A stretch of 64,000 bases of DNA, from NCBI GenBank assembly GCA_035530615.1, contig DATKUL010000003.1, positions 310,001-374,000 on the forward strand, written 5' to 3'. Every line of letters begins with the position of its first letter. Position 1 is the stretch's first letter. Both the position numbers and the translations under genes were made by a program. Below the pieces are notes generated by a model, which ran no database searches, was not told the origin of the DNA, and saw only the letters and a list, made by a program, of their open reading frames with translations. This DNA comes from Candidatus Paceibacterota bacterium. GTDB lineage: Bacteria > Actinomycetota > Actinomycetes > Nanopelagicales > Nanopelagicaceae. This document shows, piece after piece, positions 7,176 to 19,388 of the stretch.

Positions 7176-8660
7176 ATGACTCATGTATCGCATTGGATTA
7201 ATGGCGAAATTGCAGATGAAAAATCCGGACGGCACGGGGAGATCTTCAACCCGGCAACGGGCTTAGTAACCGGGACGGTCGCTTTTGCGGACGCTTCGAC
7301 TATTGATCACGCGGTCGAAATATCCAAAAAAGCATTCGACTTATGGCGACATTCTTCATTAACCAAGCGCGTTCAGGTCCTATTTGCTTTCCGCGAATTG
7401 GTAAATACCCATAAAGAAGAAATCGCTGCGCTCATCACGGCCCAACATGGAAAAGTATTAAGTGACGCTTTAGGCGAGGTAACCCGTGGGTTGGAAGTCG
7501 TTGAATTCGCCTGCGGCATACCGCACTTGCTCAAGGGTGGTTTCTCCGAGGAGGTATCTACGGGCGTTGATGTGTATTCGATCCGCCAGCCTCTCGGGCC
7601 GGTTGCGATCATCTCTCCATTCAACTTTCCGGCAATGGTTCCGATGTGGTTTTTCCCAATTGCAATTGCCTGTGGCAATAGCGTGATCGTCAAGCCATCT
7701 GAGAAAGACCCCAGCGCGCTCATGTATATGGCAAACCTCTGGAAGGAAGCCGGACTCCCCGATGGCGTGTTCAATGTCGTGCACGGAGACAAGGTTGTGG
7801 TTGATGCACTGCTTACACATCCAGGGATCAAATCAATTTCCTTCGTTGGCTCGACTCCGATTGCTAGATATGTATATGAGACCGGAACAAAAGCCGGTAA
7901 GAGAGTCCAAGCACTTGGTGGTGCAAAGAACCACATGGTCGTCCTACCCGATGCCGATTTGAATCTGGCAGCCGATGCCGCAATCAACGCTGGTTTTGGT
8001 TCGGCGGGTGAGCGTTGCATGGCGATCTCAGTCCTTGTAGCAGTGGAACCGATTGCGGATGAATTGGTTGCGAAGATCAAAGAGCGCATGGCGAAAATCA
8101 AGACCGGCAACGGCGCGATGGGCGCCGACATGGGTCCACTCGTGACTCTTGTACACCGGGACAAAGTTGCATCCTATGTTGAAGCTGGCAAGAAAGAAGG
8201 CGCGACACTTGTAGTCGACGGACGGGATATAAATATTGAGGGCGGCGGATTCTGGCTTGGCCCGACGCTTTTCGACAACGTTACTTCCAATATGAGTATC
8301 TATAAAGAAGAAATCTTCGGACCGGTACTTAGCGTGATCCGAGTGAAAACATACGACGAAGCACTCGCACTAGTAAATGATCATCCATACGGAAACGGAA
8401 CAGCGATCTTTACAAATGATGGCGGTGCAGCTCGTCGCTATCAGAATGAAGTAGAGGTTGGCATGGTTGGAATCAACGTTCCGATCCCAGTGCCAATGTC
8501 CTACTACTCATTTGGTGGATGGAAGAACTCACTTTTTGGCGATTCGCATGCACATGGTGGCGAAGGTGTTCAGTTCTTCACTCGTGGAAAAGTTGTTACC
8601 AGCCGTTGGTTGGATCCAAGCCATGGTGGAATTAATTTAGGGTTTCCTCAAAACTCTTGA
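7176..8660 (+). CDS. mmsA: CoA-acylating methylmalonate-semialdehyde dehydrogenase
   Basis: A 494-residue aldehyde dehydrogenase of the MmsA type. The N-terminus MTHVSHWINGEIADEKSGRHGEIFNPATG, the segment FNFPAMVPMWFFPIAIACGNSVIVKPSEKDP, and the catalytic-Cys motif GSAGERCMAISV identify the CoA-acylating subfamily. It converts (methyl)malonate semialdehyde to acetyl- or propionyl-CoA with NAD+ and CoA, in the cytoplasm. Its divergent partner is an omega-amino acid aminotransferase that could supply the semialdehyde. Confidence 0.93.
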   Translation: MTHVSHWINGEIADEKSGRHGEIFNPATGLVTGTVAFADASTIDHAVEISKKAFDLWRHSSLTKRVQVLFAFRELVNTHKEEIAALITAQHGKVLSDALGEVTRGLEVVEFACGIPHLLKGGFSEEVSTGVDVYSIRQPLGPVAIISPFNFPAMVPMWFFPIAIACGNSVIVKPSEKDPSALMYMANLWKEAGLPDGVFNVVHGDKVVVDALLTHPGIKSISFVGSTPIARYVYETGTKAGKRVQALGGAKNHMVVLPDADLNLAADAAINAGFGSAGERCMAISVLVAVEPIADELVAKIKERMAKIKTGNGAMGADMGPLVTLVHRDKVASYVEAGKKEGATLVVDGRDINIEGGGFWLGPTLFDNVTSNMSIYKEEIFGPVLSVIRVKTYDEALALVNDHPYGNGTAIFTNDGGAARRYQNEVEVGMVGINVPIPVPMSYYSFGGWKNSLFGDSHAHGGEGVQFFTRGKVVTSRWLDPSHGGINLGFPQNS

Positions 8661-8772
8661 TTTTTCTCGCTTAATTAAGACCCGATTTAAGGGTTATATG
8701 TGCTAGATGCTATTCTTTGCACCGCTCTATTGATGTTCATTAAGGGCATAAATCGAGTGGAGTTGAGGGTCA

Positions 8773-10671
8773 ATGGCTAACGCATCTACCGCGCATTTGG
8801 CAGGTTTGCCAGTAAAGAAGCGCGAAAATCTTCGAAACGTCGCAATTATTGCCCACGTTGACCATGGCAAGACCACTCTGGTCGATGCCATGCTCTGGCA
8901 GTCTGGTGCATTCGCGGCTTATAAGGAGCAATCCGAAGGCCAGGATCGCATGATGGATTCGATGGATCTGGAGCGCGAAAAGGGCATCACGATTCTTGCG
9001 AAAAACACCGCTGTTCACCGCGGAGCCAATATCGTCAACATTATTGATACCCCGGGTCACGCGGACTTCGGCGGCGAGGTTGAACGTGGCCTTGAAATGG
9101 TCGATGGTGTTCTTCTTCTCGTAGACGCTTCTGAAGGCCCTTTGCCTCAGACACGGTTCGTGCTCCGTAAGGCACTTGAAAAGAATTTGCCCGTCATCCT
9201 TGTGATCAACAAAGTTGACCGTCCAGACTCTCGCATCGCCGAAGTAGTCGATGAGACGTATGAACTGTTCTTGGATCTTGATGCCAATGAGAAGCAGATT
9301 GAATTCCCGATTGTTTATGCATCTGCCAAGGCTGGCCGCGCGTCATTGACCCGCACGGCAGACGGCGGAATGCCAGAGGAAACAAACCTCGACGTTCTCT
9401 TTGACACTATCTTCTCCGCAATTCCTGCTCCTGAGTATCACGAAGGTGCACCTTTACAGGCACACGTTACAAACCTCGACTCATCTCCGTACCTTGGTCG
9501 TCTCGCTCTCTGTCGCATTCGCGAAGGTGTCATAAAAAAGGGTCAGATGGTCACTTGGATCAAAACCGACGGCAGCATGACAAAAGTTAAAGTTGCCGAA
9601 CTACTTCTTACCGAGGCACTTGAGCGAGTTCCGGCATTAGAGGCTGGCCCGGGCGACATCATCGCGGTCGCGGGGTTTGAGACCATCACTTTGGGCGAGA
9701 CTCTGGCAGACCCAGATAATCCCATTGCGCTTCCGTTGATCACGGTTGATGAGCCAAGTATTTCTATGACGATCGGTATCAACACTTCGCCGCTGGCAGG
9801 TCAGAGCGGAACGAAGTTGACTGCGCGACTTGTGAAGAGCCGTCTGGATGCAGAGCTCATTGGAAATGTTTCGCTCCGAGTTCTCACCACGGAGCGTCCA
9901 GATACCTGGGAAGTGCAAGGTCGTGGCGAACTCCAACTTGCCGTGCTCGTTGAAATCATGAAACGGGAAGGTTTCGAACTCACCGTTGGAAAACCGCAGG
10001 TTGTCACAAAGATGGTTGATGGAAAGATGCACGAGCCGATGGAGCACCTCACCATTGATGCACCTGAGGATTACCTCGGCGTCATCACGCAGTTGATGGC
10101 ACTTCGCAAGGCGCGCATGGAGCAGATGGTGAACCACGGCACTGGTTGGATCCGCCTTGATTACCGCGTTCCATCCCGTGGATTGATCGGATTCCGCACA
10201 GAGTTCCTCACCGAGACTCGCGGAACCGGCCTGCTTCACCACGTTTTCGACGGATATGAGGCTTGGCACGGCGAACTTCGCACCCGCCCAACCGGCTCAC
10301 TTGTTTCGGACCGCCGCGGATTCGTGACCAGTTACGCGATGTATGCGATCCAAGATCGTGGCAGCATCTTCGTCGAACCCGGCGCTGAAGTTTATGAGGG
10401 CATGGTTATTGGCGAGAATTCGCGATCCGAGGACATGGACGTCAATGCGGTGCGTGAGAAGAAGCTCACCAATATGCGTTCATCCGGTACCGATGAGGCC
10501 GAGCGTCTTATTCCACCAAAGCGACTCAATATGGAGGGCGCTCTCGAATTCTGTCGTGAAGACGAGTGCGTTGAAGTCACTCCGGCAATGGTCCGTATCC
10601 GGAAGGTGATCCTCAATGCCGATGAACGCGCCCGCCTTACCGCACGCGCCAAGCGAGCCAACCAGGAGTAA
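8773..10671 (+). CDS. typA: ribosome-associated GTPase TypA/BipA
   Basis: A 632-residue translational GTPase. G1 is IAHVDHGKTTL, G2 lies in EREKGITI, G3 is DTPGHADFGGEVER, and G4 is VINKVDRPD. Domain II follows, then EF-G-like domains III and V and the TypA-specific C-terminal domain (SYAMYAIQDRGSIFVEPGAEVYEGMVIGENSRSEDMDVN). It acts on the ribosome during assembly and stress. The start ATG follows GTGGAGTTGAGGGTCA. The argG start lies 23 nt downstream. Confidence 0.96.
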   Translation: MANASTAHLAGLPVKKRENLRNVAIIAHVDHGKTTLVDAMLWQSGAFAAYKEQSEGQDRMMDSMDLEREKGITILAKNTAVHRGANIVNIIDTPGHADFGGEVERGLEMVDGVLLLVDASEGPLPQTRFVLRKALEKNLPVILVINKVDRPDSRIAEVVDETYELFLDLDANEKQIEFPIVYASAKAGRASLTRTADGGMPEETNLDVLFDTIFSAIPAPEYHEGAPLQAHVTNLDSSPYLGRLALCRIREGVIKKGQMVTWIKTDGSMTKVKVAELLLTEALERVPALEAGPGDIIAVAGFETITLGETLADPDNPIALPLITVDEPSISMTIGINTSPLAGQSGTKLTARLVKSRLDAELIGNVSLRVLTTERPDTWEVQGRGELQLAVLVEIMKREGFELTVGKPQVVTKMVDGKMHEPMEHLTIDAPEDYLGVITQLMALRKARMEQMVNHGTGWIRLDYRVPSRGLIGFRTEFLTETRGTGLLHHVFDGYEAWHGELRTRPTGSLVSDRRGFVTSYAMYAIQDRGSIFVEPGAEVYEGMVIGENSRSEDMDVNAVREKKLTNMRSSGTDEAERLIPPKRLNMEGALEFCREDECVEVTPAMVRIRKVILNADERARLTARAKRANQE

Positions 10672-10685
10672 TTGCTCTCCTTTAG

Positions 10686-12116
<1,431 letters not shown>

Positions 12117-12190
12117 TCAAGGGTGATTCGGCTTCGCGCTTTTCCTTGCAATTACCCCACAATGTCACCCATGTCGGGTTGAATGGGGGC

Positions 12191-15100
12191 ATGGCGAAAC
12201 ACCAATTTGAGCTAGTCGGAGCACTTGTCCGGCGCCCGTTGGTGAAAAAGGCGATTACATTCTCTGATGATCAATTACGCGTGATCGGCCATCGAGACTC
12301 GCCCCTTGTCGTCCTGGGTGGTCCTGCAACCGGGAAAACCACCCTTCTCATTGAAGCTGCTCTCTCACGTATCAGCGAAGGACAAGATCCCAATTCACTA
12401 TTGATGTTGACCTACGATCGCGAGCGCGCTTCCGAACTTCGCGATGCCGTGGCACTGCGTACGACTACGATCATGCACGAACCCATTGCTAGGACTTTTC
12501 ACTCTCTCGCCTTTTCAATTCTTAAAATGAAAGCCCATCCTGATGCACCAGATCCAATCCTTATGTCGGGTGCCGAGCAGGAATATTTCATTCGCGAACT
12601 CATCGCTGGAGATGTCGACCTTGGTAAGAATTACTGGCCACTCGATTTGGAGAAGGCGCTTACGACAAATGGCTTTGCACGAGAACTGCGCGATCTCATA
12701 CTGCGCGCTTCTGAAAGAAATCTCTCTCCTGATCAACTTGTACGGCTCGGCAAGGAGAGTGGTGAGAAATATTGGGAAGCGGCAGCCATTTTCTGGAAGC
12801 AGTACCTGGATATTTTGGATCTACAAACAGATTCAGCTGGCGACGCTAAGCGACGCATCGACCCGAGCCAGATAGTCGTGGAGGCTTTCCGCCATCTCAG
12901 AGCGAATCCGATCCTTGCGACCGATCTTCGCGCGCGCTTCTCCACCATCCTGGTCGATGAATTTCAAGAGAGCGATCCCGCGCAACGCGCCCTTCTGCGC
13001 GAACTCGTCAATCAGGATGTCGTCATCTGTGCGGACGCGGACAGCGCTGTGGGGCGATTTAGAGGTGCAGATCCAGATCAATTGGGCGCCGAATTGGATT
13101 TCTACCAATCTGGTAAGGGGCCAATTGGAGAGAAGATTGTGTTGCATGATGAATTCCGGAGCAGTCCTGATGTTTTTGAAGTAGGCGCTCATATTGCAGC
13201 TGGATTCTCAAGAGCCGCTCCGCAGCGAAAGCGCATCTGCGTCCGTGCGACTCAAGGCGACGAATACGCGCCGGTTCTTGTCGGACGTTTTCGCTCACAG
13301 AGCGAGGAGGCGCAGTTTATTGCCTATCAATTTCGCCATGCCCACCTGATTGAGAAGAAGCCGTGGAGCGAGATGGCAGTGCTTCTGCGTGCTCCCGGGA
13401 TGCAGGCTTCGGCCCTGCGCCGCGCCTTCTCCCAATCAGGAATCCCAGTGGCCTCAGAAGTTGAGGCGCTGGCAAACAATCCTGCCATCGCACCATTCTT
13501 ATTGATTGCGCAGATCGCACTTGGGGAGGTACCTCTTAATCTGGAGAACTGCGAGCGACTTTTACTCTCCGAATTTGGCGGTGCCGACTCGGTTTCTTTA
13601 CGGAGAATTCGCAGAGCACTTCTGGCATCGCGAGCCGAGGAGGATCAGCGCACTGGCACTCAATTGTTGATAGATGCGGTTGAGCATGGCGATATTTCAA
13701 TTGAAGGGGCTCAATCCCTGCAAAGGATCCATGATCTCTTAGCGCGCGCCCGGAAAGTCCTGCGCAAGTCCACTGCGCAAGGTGAAGATCTCCTCTGGGA
13801 AATTTGGAGCAATGCGATAACAAGTGATGGATCTAAATTGAGCGAGAGTTGGCGTCGACAAGCGCTTCGAGGTGGATCGCGCGGAGCTGCGGCAGATCGC
13901 GACCTGGATGCGATGATGCAACTCTTTGAATCCGCCCGCCGGTTTGCGGAGCGATTTCCACATTCCAAGGCGGATAGTTTCATCCGCCAAATTAGTCAGG
14001 AAAGTATTTTGGGAGATGTCATAACCGCCCAAGGGCAACGTCCTGATGTCGTAGAGATACTTACAGTTCATGCCGCCAAGGGTCGCGAATGGGAAGTGGT
14101 GGCAATCGCAGGTTTGCAGGAAGGTACCTGGCCCAACCTGCGTCAGCGTGGATCACTTCTGGGAAGTGAACGGTTGGTGGAGATCATGCGCCACGGAGTA
14201 CTAGCCCGCAAAGAGTTGGATGCACTGGCGGCCAGTGGGCTTGCCGAAGATGAGCGAAGGCTCTTCTACGTCGCGACGACTAGGGCTAAATCCGCACTCA
14301 TCATCACCGCGGTTGCCAAAGAGGATGACGAGCCATCTATCTTCTTTGAAGAGGTTTCACTGTTGGTAAATGGTGAGGATGGTGAAAGAGAAATTACTCA
14401 AGTTCCGCGTCCCATCACACCGGCCGCCTTAGTTGCGACACTACGCCGCGAACTTCTGATTAAGAATGCGACGGCAGCCTCTCTGCTCAAGCGCCTTGCT
14501 GAAGAAGGGTTGCCCGCGGCCGATATCAGCACTTGGGCAGGGGTTCTTCCGATTAGCAGCGAAGACCCGATTGTTCCGCCGGGTGAGCTTGTTTCAGTCT
14601 CACCCAGCAGCGCTGAGGGCTTTATTGATTGCGGCTTAAAGTGGTTTCTTGAGCGCAACGGCGGCACTAATGGGGATAGCACCGCGCAGGTTCTTGGTTC
14701 GGCCATCCATGCCTACGCCGCTTTGATGGGAGAGGATCCGTCACTGACGGAAGAAGAACTCACTAGAAAACTTCGCGATGCGTGGAAATTGATTGATCCC
14801 ACCATCGGATGGGTCAGCACTACGCGGTTAAATCGTGCACTCATGATGATTGAGAAATTTGTCCGCTATCACAATGAGTCACTCCAAACGCGCCAGATCA
14901 TCGGAGTCGAAGTCGAATTCAATGTCATCGTGGGTCGCGCGCAGATACGCGGAAATGTAGATCGCCTCGAAGTAACGGAGTCGGGGGAGATTTACGTTGT
15001 CGATTTCAAAACGGGCGCTTCTCCGGTGAGCCAAGCAGATGCACTTACCAATATGCAGATGCAGGCGTACCAACTTGCCGTTGTTGAAGGTGGTTTCGAC

Positions 15101-15343
15101 GAGAGGCATCTAGGTCGCACCACCGCTGGTGCCGAACTGGTTTATCTTGGCTCGAAGAATAAAGAGGCGCCAGTCCGTCGACAACCACGGGTCGATGCAA
15201 CTGAAATGCGCAATGAAATCCAAATCATTGCCGAAGGCATGAGTGGCAGTGCATTTACGGCAAGCATTAACGATCGGTGTAACAACTGTCAGGTGCGAAC
15301 CGCATGTCCAATCCAGAGCGATGGACGGACGGTGATGGAATGA
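12191..15343 (+). CDS. adnA: AdnA-like helicase-nuclease subunit
   Basis: About 1050 residues: an N-terminal UvrD-type SF1 motor and a C-terminal RecB-family nuclease. Walker A is LGGPATGKTTLL, Walker B is ILVDEFQESDP, motif V/VI regions are EILTVHAAKGREWEVVAI and RRLFYVATTRAK, and the nuclease motif is VVDFKTG followed by QMQAYQLA. Four Cys near the C-terminus (FIDCGL; CNNCQVRTAC) suit an Fe-S cluster. It partners the next gene to form the AdnAB double-strand-break resection machine. ATG 12191 after GGGGG is preferred over TTG 12146. Confidence 0.88.
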   Translation: MAKHQFELVGALVRRPLVKKAITFSDDQLRVIGHRDSPLVVLGGPATGKTTLLIEAALSRISEGQDPNSLLMLTYDRERASELRDAVALRTTTIMHEPIARTFHSLAFSILKMKAHPDAPDPILMSGAEQEYFIRELIAGDVDLGKNYWPLDLEKALTTNGFARELRDLILRASERNLSPDQLVRLGKESGEKYWEAAAIFWKQYLDILDLQTDSAGDAKRRIDPSQIVVEAFRHLRANPILATDLRARFSTILVDEFQESDPAQRALLRELVNQDVVICADADSAVGRFRGADPDQLGAELDFYQSGKGPIGEKIVLHDEFRSSPDVFEVGAHIAAGFSRAAPQRKRICVRATQGDEYAPVLVGRFRSQSEEAQFIAYQFRHAHLIEKKPWSEMAVLLRAPGMQASALRRAFSQSGIPVASEVEALANNPAIAPFLLIAQIALGEVPLNLENCERLLLSEFGGADSVSLRRIRRALLASRAEEDQRTGTQLLIDAVEHGDISIEGAQSLQRIHDLLARARKVLRKSTAQGEDLLWEIWSNAITSDGSKLSESWRRQALRGGSRGAAADRDLDAMMQLFESARRFAERFPHSKADSFIRQISQESILGDVITAQGQRPDVVEILTVHAAKGREWEVVAIAGLQEGTWPNLRQRGSLLGSERLVEIMRHGVLARKELDALAASGLAEDERRLFYVATTRAKSALIITAVAKEDDEPSIFFEEVSLLVNGEDGEREITQVPRPITPAALVATLRRELLIKNATAASLLKRLAEEGLPAADISTWAGVLPISSEDPIVPPGELVSVSPSSAEGFIDCGLKWFLERNGGTNGDSTAQVLGSAIHAYAALMGEDPSLTEEELTRKLRDAWKLIDPTIGWVSTTRLNRALMMIEKFVRYHNESLQTRQIIGVEVEFNVIVGRAQIRGNVDRLEVTESGEIYVVDFKTGASPVSQADALTNMQMQAYQLAVVEGGFDERHLGRTTAGAELVYLGSKNKEAPVRRQPRVDATEMRNEIQIIAEGMSGSAFTASINDRCNNCQVRTACPIQSDGRTVME

Positions 15344-18300
15344 GCAGAGACATTCTTTATTCTCCGGAAATTATTGCTAACAAACTCAGAATTGTTGATC
15401 CAAAAGTTCGTATTCCTTCTCATGAACAATCTGCCATCATTGCAGCGGCACTCGAACCTGCAGTCGTGATTGCTGGTGCCGGATCGGGCAAGACGGAGAC
15501 GATGAGCGCGCGCGTTCTCTACCTGATCGCCAATGGCCTGGCTAAACCTGAGGAGATTCTGGGTCTGACCTTTACGCGCAAAGCCGCGGGTGAATTGGGA
15601 GTGCGGATTCGCAGCAAGTTGCGGCAATTGCGCGACCCGCGAGTTGGTCTGGAGATTGCCCGTGGCGAACCCGTGATCATGACCTATCACTCCTATGCAG
15701 GACGGCTTCTCAACGAGCATGCCATTCGATATGGAATTGACGCCAGTTCTGATCCCATGGGGGAGGCGGCCACCTGGCAGATGGCGGCAAAAATCGTGAG
15801 CAATTGGCCAGATGACGAGTTCACGTCAGAGAGTGCTTTAAGCACGGTTATATATGACGTTATTGGCCTTTCTAGGATGGTTCTAGAACATATGACTTCC
15901 TCGGACGAAATCAGGAAAATATCTGAGAATCTCTTGGCGCAGTTGGAAACCCTTGGTACGAAATCGAATGAGACCGTGCGCGGGGTTCAGAAAGTTCTAC
16001 AGCAACGCATGTCGATTCTTCCGATGGTTGAAGAACTTATCTCGACTCGCCAGAAGAATGGCGAACTCTCCTTCGACGATCAGATGTCACTGGCGGCTCG
16101 CATCGCCATGGAAATCCCCGAAGTTGTAGAGATTGAACGCGCGAAATACAAAGTGGTCTTGTTGGATGAATACCAAGACACTTCTCAGTCGCAGGTGCGG
16201 ATGCTTTCCGCGCTCTTTGGAGATGGCCATGCAGTGATGGCAGTGGGCGACCCGTGCCAAGCGATCTACACCTGGCGGGGTGCGTCGGCCGGGACTATCG
16301 GGGCTTTCGCAAAGAATTTTCCTGGCAAGGGTGATGCGAATGGAAGTGCCAAACATTTCTCCCTTCCCGTCACGTATAGAAATGACAAAATCATTCTCGA
16401 GCTCGCCAATACTGTGTCAGAGCAGATCCGCGAAAATAGTCCGGTGGAGGTGCTCCCGCTAGTTGCACGAGATGGTGCCGGAGCAGGCGAGTTGGCTTAT
16501 GGAATTTTTGAAACTTTAGAGAGCGAAGCAAAAGGAATATCTGAATATTTTTCAAACCTCTGGTTTGATCCCGAGCGAATGGCCAAGGACGAGAAGGATC
16601 GAACCTCATTTGCCGTTCTCGTCCGTAAGCGTTCGCAGATCGCAGAAATCGAACTAGCTCTTCGCGGTGAAAATATTCCCGTCGAAGTTCTAGGTGTTGG
16701 GGGACTGATTCACGTCGCGGAGGTTGCCGATGTAATTTCGCTCTTGCGTGTCATAACCGATCCAGAAGCTGGCGCAGCACTGATGCGTCATCTCACTGGA
16801 CCACGCCTTAATTTAGGCGCATCCGACATTGCCGCCCTGGGTCGTTTCTCTCGTTCGCGCGCGCAGGCGCAGCAGACCACTTCCCGGGGCTTGGTTGCGA
16901 AAATTGTGCAGGGAAATCCGCTGCGCGAGGAAGCCGATGACCAGTTCTTTGCAAGCCTTATTGATGCAGTAGATGAAATAACCAGTGCCAATGCTGCACA
17001 TTTCACCCAAGCGGGGTTTTCTCGGCTGACTCATTTTGCCGCCGACCTGCGCCGCATCCGCTCCCGAGCTGGAGGTCCACTCACAGATCTCGTCTCCGAG
17101 ATAGAGAGTTATCTCAATCTAGATGTAGAAGTACAGCTCCGCGACGGCACGGAGAATGGCCGACGTCACCTGGATCGCTTTATGGATGAGGTTGCGAAAT
17201 TCTCACGCAGCGGAGGAACAATTGCCGACTTCCTTGAATGGCTCGATGTGGCCTCTTCGGAAGAAGCCGGGTTGAAATCTGGCGCCCCCGAGGTGCGCCG
17301 CGATGTTGTCCAGATTCTGACAATTCACACTGCCAAGGGCGCGGAGTGGGATGTTGTCGCAGTGCCGGGGCTGGCTAAAGGTAATTTCCCCGGAAATGGC
17401 TTGAAGCGAGATAACTGGCTGACTAATGAAGAGCACATCCCATTCCCACTGCGTGGTGATAGTCATGAGTTACCGACCTTTGATATCTCTGCGTGCAGTA
17501 CAAATACGGAGGCAAAGAAAGTCTTTGATGTCTTTGCCCTGGAGTGCAACAAACTCAGACACGATGAGGAGATTCGCCTGGGGTATGTCGCAATTACCAG
17601 AGCGCGGACTCATCTAATCTGTACGACTTCGAGATGGCGCGACGGAATCAATCCCGTGGAGCCCAGTGAAATTTATGAACTCGTGGCGCAAACAGCATTA
17701 GTTCACGGCGGAGTAATTCTGTCTGATGCACCCGTCCCGCAAGATGAGGATGAGAAACCCGAATCATCCAATCCACTCTCCGCCATCTGGCCCCGCGATC
17801 CACTCGGTGATCGCCGTGCCTCCTTTGATGCGGCAATTGACTTGGTTCGCAATAGTGCGGCGCACTCGCTGAAGCCCGAAGTCATGAATGCGGATACAGA
17901 TATTGAGAGCATTCAGTCATGGATTCGCGATTCGCAAGCTCTGATCAATGAGCTTCATCGAAGTAAGGATCGGGCCGATGTGCTCCTGCCTCCTCGACTC
18001 TCGGTTTCCACGCTCGTTGCCCTTCGTGACAATCCAGAAGAATTGGCGTTGGTGATCAGAAGACCAATGCCGCGGCCACAGGATGAATACTCAAGGCGGG
18101 GCACTGTTTTTCACCTCTGGGTGGAGAAGCATTTTGGCCAAGCTACTCTCTTTGACGACGAAGATCTCGACCCCATTGATCCTCTCGAATCAGATCAAAC
18201 GCTGGAAGAGCTTAAGACCAGATGGCTTGCCAGTGAATGGGGAGATCGTCAGCCCTATGCCGTTGAAGTGCCCTTTGAGAGTGTTCTGGCTGGCGTACTT

Positions 18301-18555
18301 CTGCGCGGTCGAATCGACGCCGTGTACAAAATTGGAGATCGTTTCGAGGTTGTCGATTGGAAGACTGGATCTAAGAGACTTGGCGAATCTGCAGCCATCC
18401 AACTGGCGATGTACCGATTGGCCTGGGCGAAGTTGCAGAAAATTGATCCAGCCCTTGTAAGTGCGGCATTCCATTATGTTCCTACCGGTGTCACGGATCG
18501 GCGCGCAGATTTACTCGATGAATCAGAGCTGATCGCTCTTTTAGAGAAGCATTAA
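15340..18555 (+). CDS. adnB: AdnB-like helicase-nuclease subunit
   Basis: About 1071 residues, the second AdnAB subunit. Walker A is IAGAGSGKTETMSARV, motif Ia TFTRKAAGEL, Walker B VLLDEYQDTSQSQ, helicase motif V ILTIHTAKGAEWDVVAV and motif VI RLGYVAITRART. The C-terminal nuclease carries FEVVDWKTG with QLAMYRLAW. ATG 15340 overlaps the adnA stop by 4 nt (ATGA), so the pair is translationally coupled; an upstream ATG at 15304 would overlap by 40 nt. Its stop overlaps the convergent EEP gene by 4 nt. Confidence 0.88.
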   Translation: MSRDILYSPEIIANKLRIVDPKVRIPSHEQSAIIAAALEPAVVIAGAGSGKTETMSARVLYLIANGLAKPEEILGLTFTRKAAGELGVRIRSKLRQLRDPRVGLEIARGEPVIMTYHSYAGRLLNEHAIRYGIDASSDPMGEAATWQMAAKIVSNWPDDEFTSESALSTVIYDVIGLSRMVLEHMTSSDEIRKISENLLAQLETLGTKSNETVRGVQKVLQQRMSILPMVEELISTRQKNGELSFDDQMSLAARIAMEIPEVVEIERAKYKVVLLDEYQDTSQSQVRMLSALFGDGHAVMAVGDPCQAIYTWRGASAGTIGAFAKNFPGKGDANGSAKHFSLPVTYRNDKIILELANTVSEQIRENSPVEVLPLVARDGAGAGELAYGIFETLESEAKGISEYFSNLWFDPERMAKDEKDRTSFAVLVRKRSQIAEIELALRGENIPVEVLGVGGLIHVAEVADVISLLRVITDPEAGAALMRHLTGPRLNLGASDIAALGRFSRSRAQAQQTTSRGLVAKIVQGNPLREEADDQFFASLIDAVDEITSANAAHFTQAGFSRLTHFAADLRRIRSRAGGPLTDLVSEIESYLNLDVEVQLRDGTENGRRHLDRFMDEVAKFSRSGGTIADFLEWLDVASSEEAGLKSGAPEVRRDVVQILTIHTAKGAEWDVVAVPGLAKGNFPGNGLKRDNWLTNEEHIPFPLRGDSHELPTFDISACSTNTEAKKVFDVFALECNKLRHDEEIRLGYVAITRARTHLICTTSRWRDGINPVEPSEIYELVAQTALVHGGVILSDAPVPQDEDEKPESSNPLSAIWPRDPLGDRRASFDAAIDLVRNSAAHSLKPEVMNADTDIESIQSWIRDSQALINELHRSKDRADVLLPPRLSVSTLVALRDNPEELALVIRRPMPRPQDEYSRRGTVFHLWVEKHFGQATLFDDEDLDPIDPLESDQTLEELKTRWLASEWGDRQPYAVEVPFESVLAGVLLRGRIDAVYKIGDRFEVVDWKTGSKRLGESAAIQLAMYRLAWAKLQKIDPALVSAAFHYVPTGVTDRRADLLDESELIALLEKH

Positions 18556-19382
18556 TCCAATTCTACCGTCAGCGGTAAGTGGTCGCTCACTCCCGTGAGC
18601 ATTGAAGGAACATGGACCACATCCTCGGGTGAAATTTTCTGCGAAAGAAAGTAATCGACCTGAACTCTCGGCTTCCAGGTGGGAAATGTTCGCTCTGTAA
18701 CGAGGGAGTTCCAATGCAGTCCACGAACGAGTATTGAGAGTGGCAAGTTGAGATCACCCATAATAATAATTTTTGATTTATCTGTGGCAGGCAGCCTCTT
18801 TACCCAGCGCTTTATTTTAAGAAGTTGCAGATAATTAAAGACGGGTACGAAAGTGAGGTGAGTGTTGATGATGAGCCAGCCATTTTCAAGTTCGGCAGCG
18901 AGTGCGGATCGTGGATGATCGCGAACATAAATCTTCTTGAGTTTTCCCTCGCGGGGAAGTGTCATCAATACTCCGATGGGAGCTGCAGGTAGTTCTAATC
19001 GATGCCACGAACGAATAGGGACTTTTGAAACCAGTCCGATTCCGTAGCCCGATAAGCCGATGGGGTTTTTGTTGGTGACGACTCGTACATCTGCTTGCGT
19101 TGTACCGCGCCAATTCTCATCCGGCGAGCCAATGACCGAGGGAGTGAAAGCCCAATGCTGCGCACCCATCATGGAGGCAATTGCCGCCACTTGGTTGGAG
19201 TCGGCCGATCGAGCCAAGTGGAAATCCACCTCCTGCAGGCCTAGGACATCGGGGTTGAGAGTGCGCAGCGCGTTGGCTAGCAGCGTGTTTGGCTCAGCAG
19301 GGCTCCCAGATCGGGCATTTTCGCTCGCTGAAGTGAGCGGTGTTGCCCGGCCATGAAGGAGATTCCACGAGGTGAGGCGCAT
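18552..19382 (-). CDS. endonuclease/exonuclease/phosphatase (EEP) family protein
   Basis: 276 residues with the EEP fold motifs: an N-terminal strand MRLTSWNLLHG (metal Asn), QEVD (catalytic Glu), INTHLTF, MGDLNLP (Asp-x-Asn) and the C-terminal GVSDHLPLTVEL (SDH). All catalytic positions are present. The family includes DNA-repair nucleases, DNases and phosphodiesterases. Its place inside a repair cluster hints at nucleic acid but does not prove it. No signal peptide. Its start lies 6 bp from the preferred nudC start, so the two share a promoter region. Confidence 0.8.
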   Translation of the reverse strand: MRLTSWNLLHGRATPLTSASENARSGSPAEPNTLLANALRTLNPDVLGLQEVDFHLARSADSNQVAAIASMMGAQHWAFTPSVIGSPDENWRGTTQADVRVVTNKNPIGLSGYGIGLVSKVPIRSWHRLELPAAPIGVLMTLPREGKLKKIYVRDHPRSALAAELENGWLIINTHLTFVPVFNYLQLLKIKRWVKRLPATDKSKIIIMGDLNLPLSILVRGLHWNSLVTERTFPTWKPRVQVDYFLSQKISPEDVVHVPSMLTGVSDHLPLTVELD

Positions 19383-19388
19383 GGGTTC

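Noticed and set aside
7373-8164. Long reverse-strand open frame inside mmsA
   Set aside because: It is an antisense shadow of a clear, well-conserved gene and its product is low-complexity.
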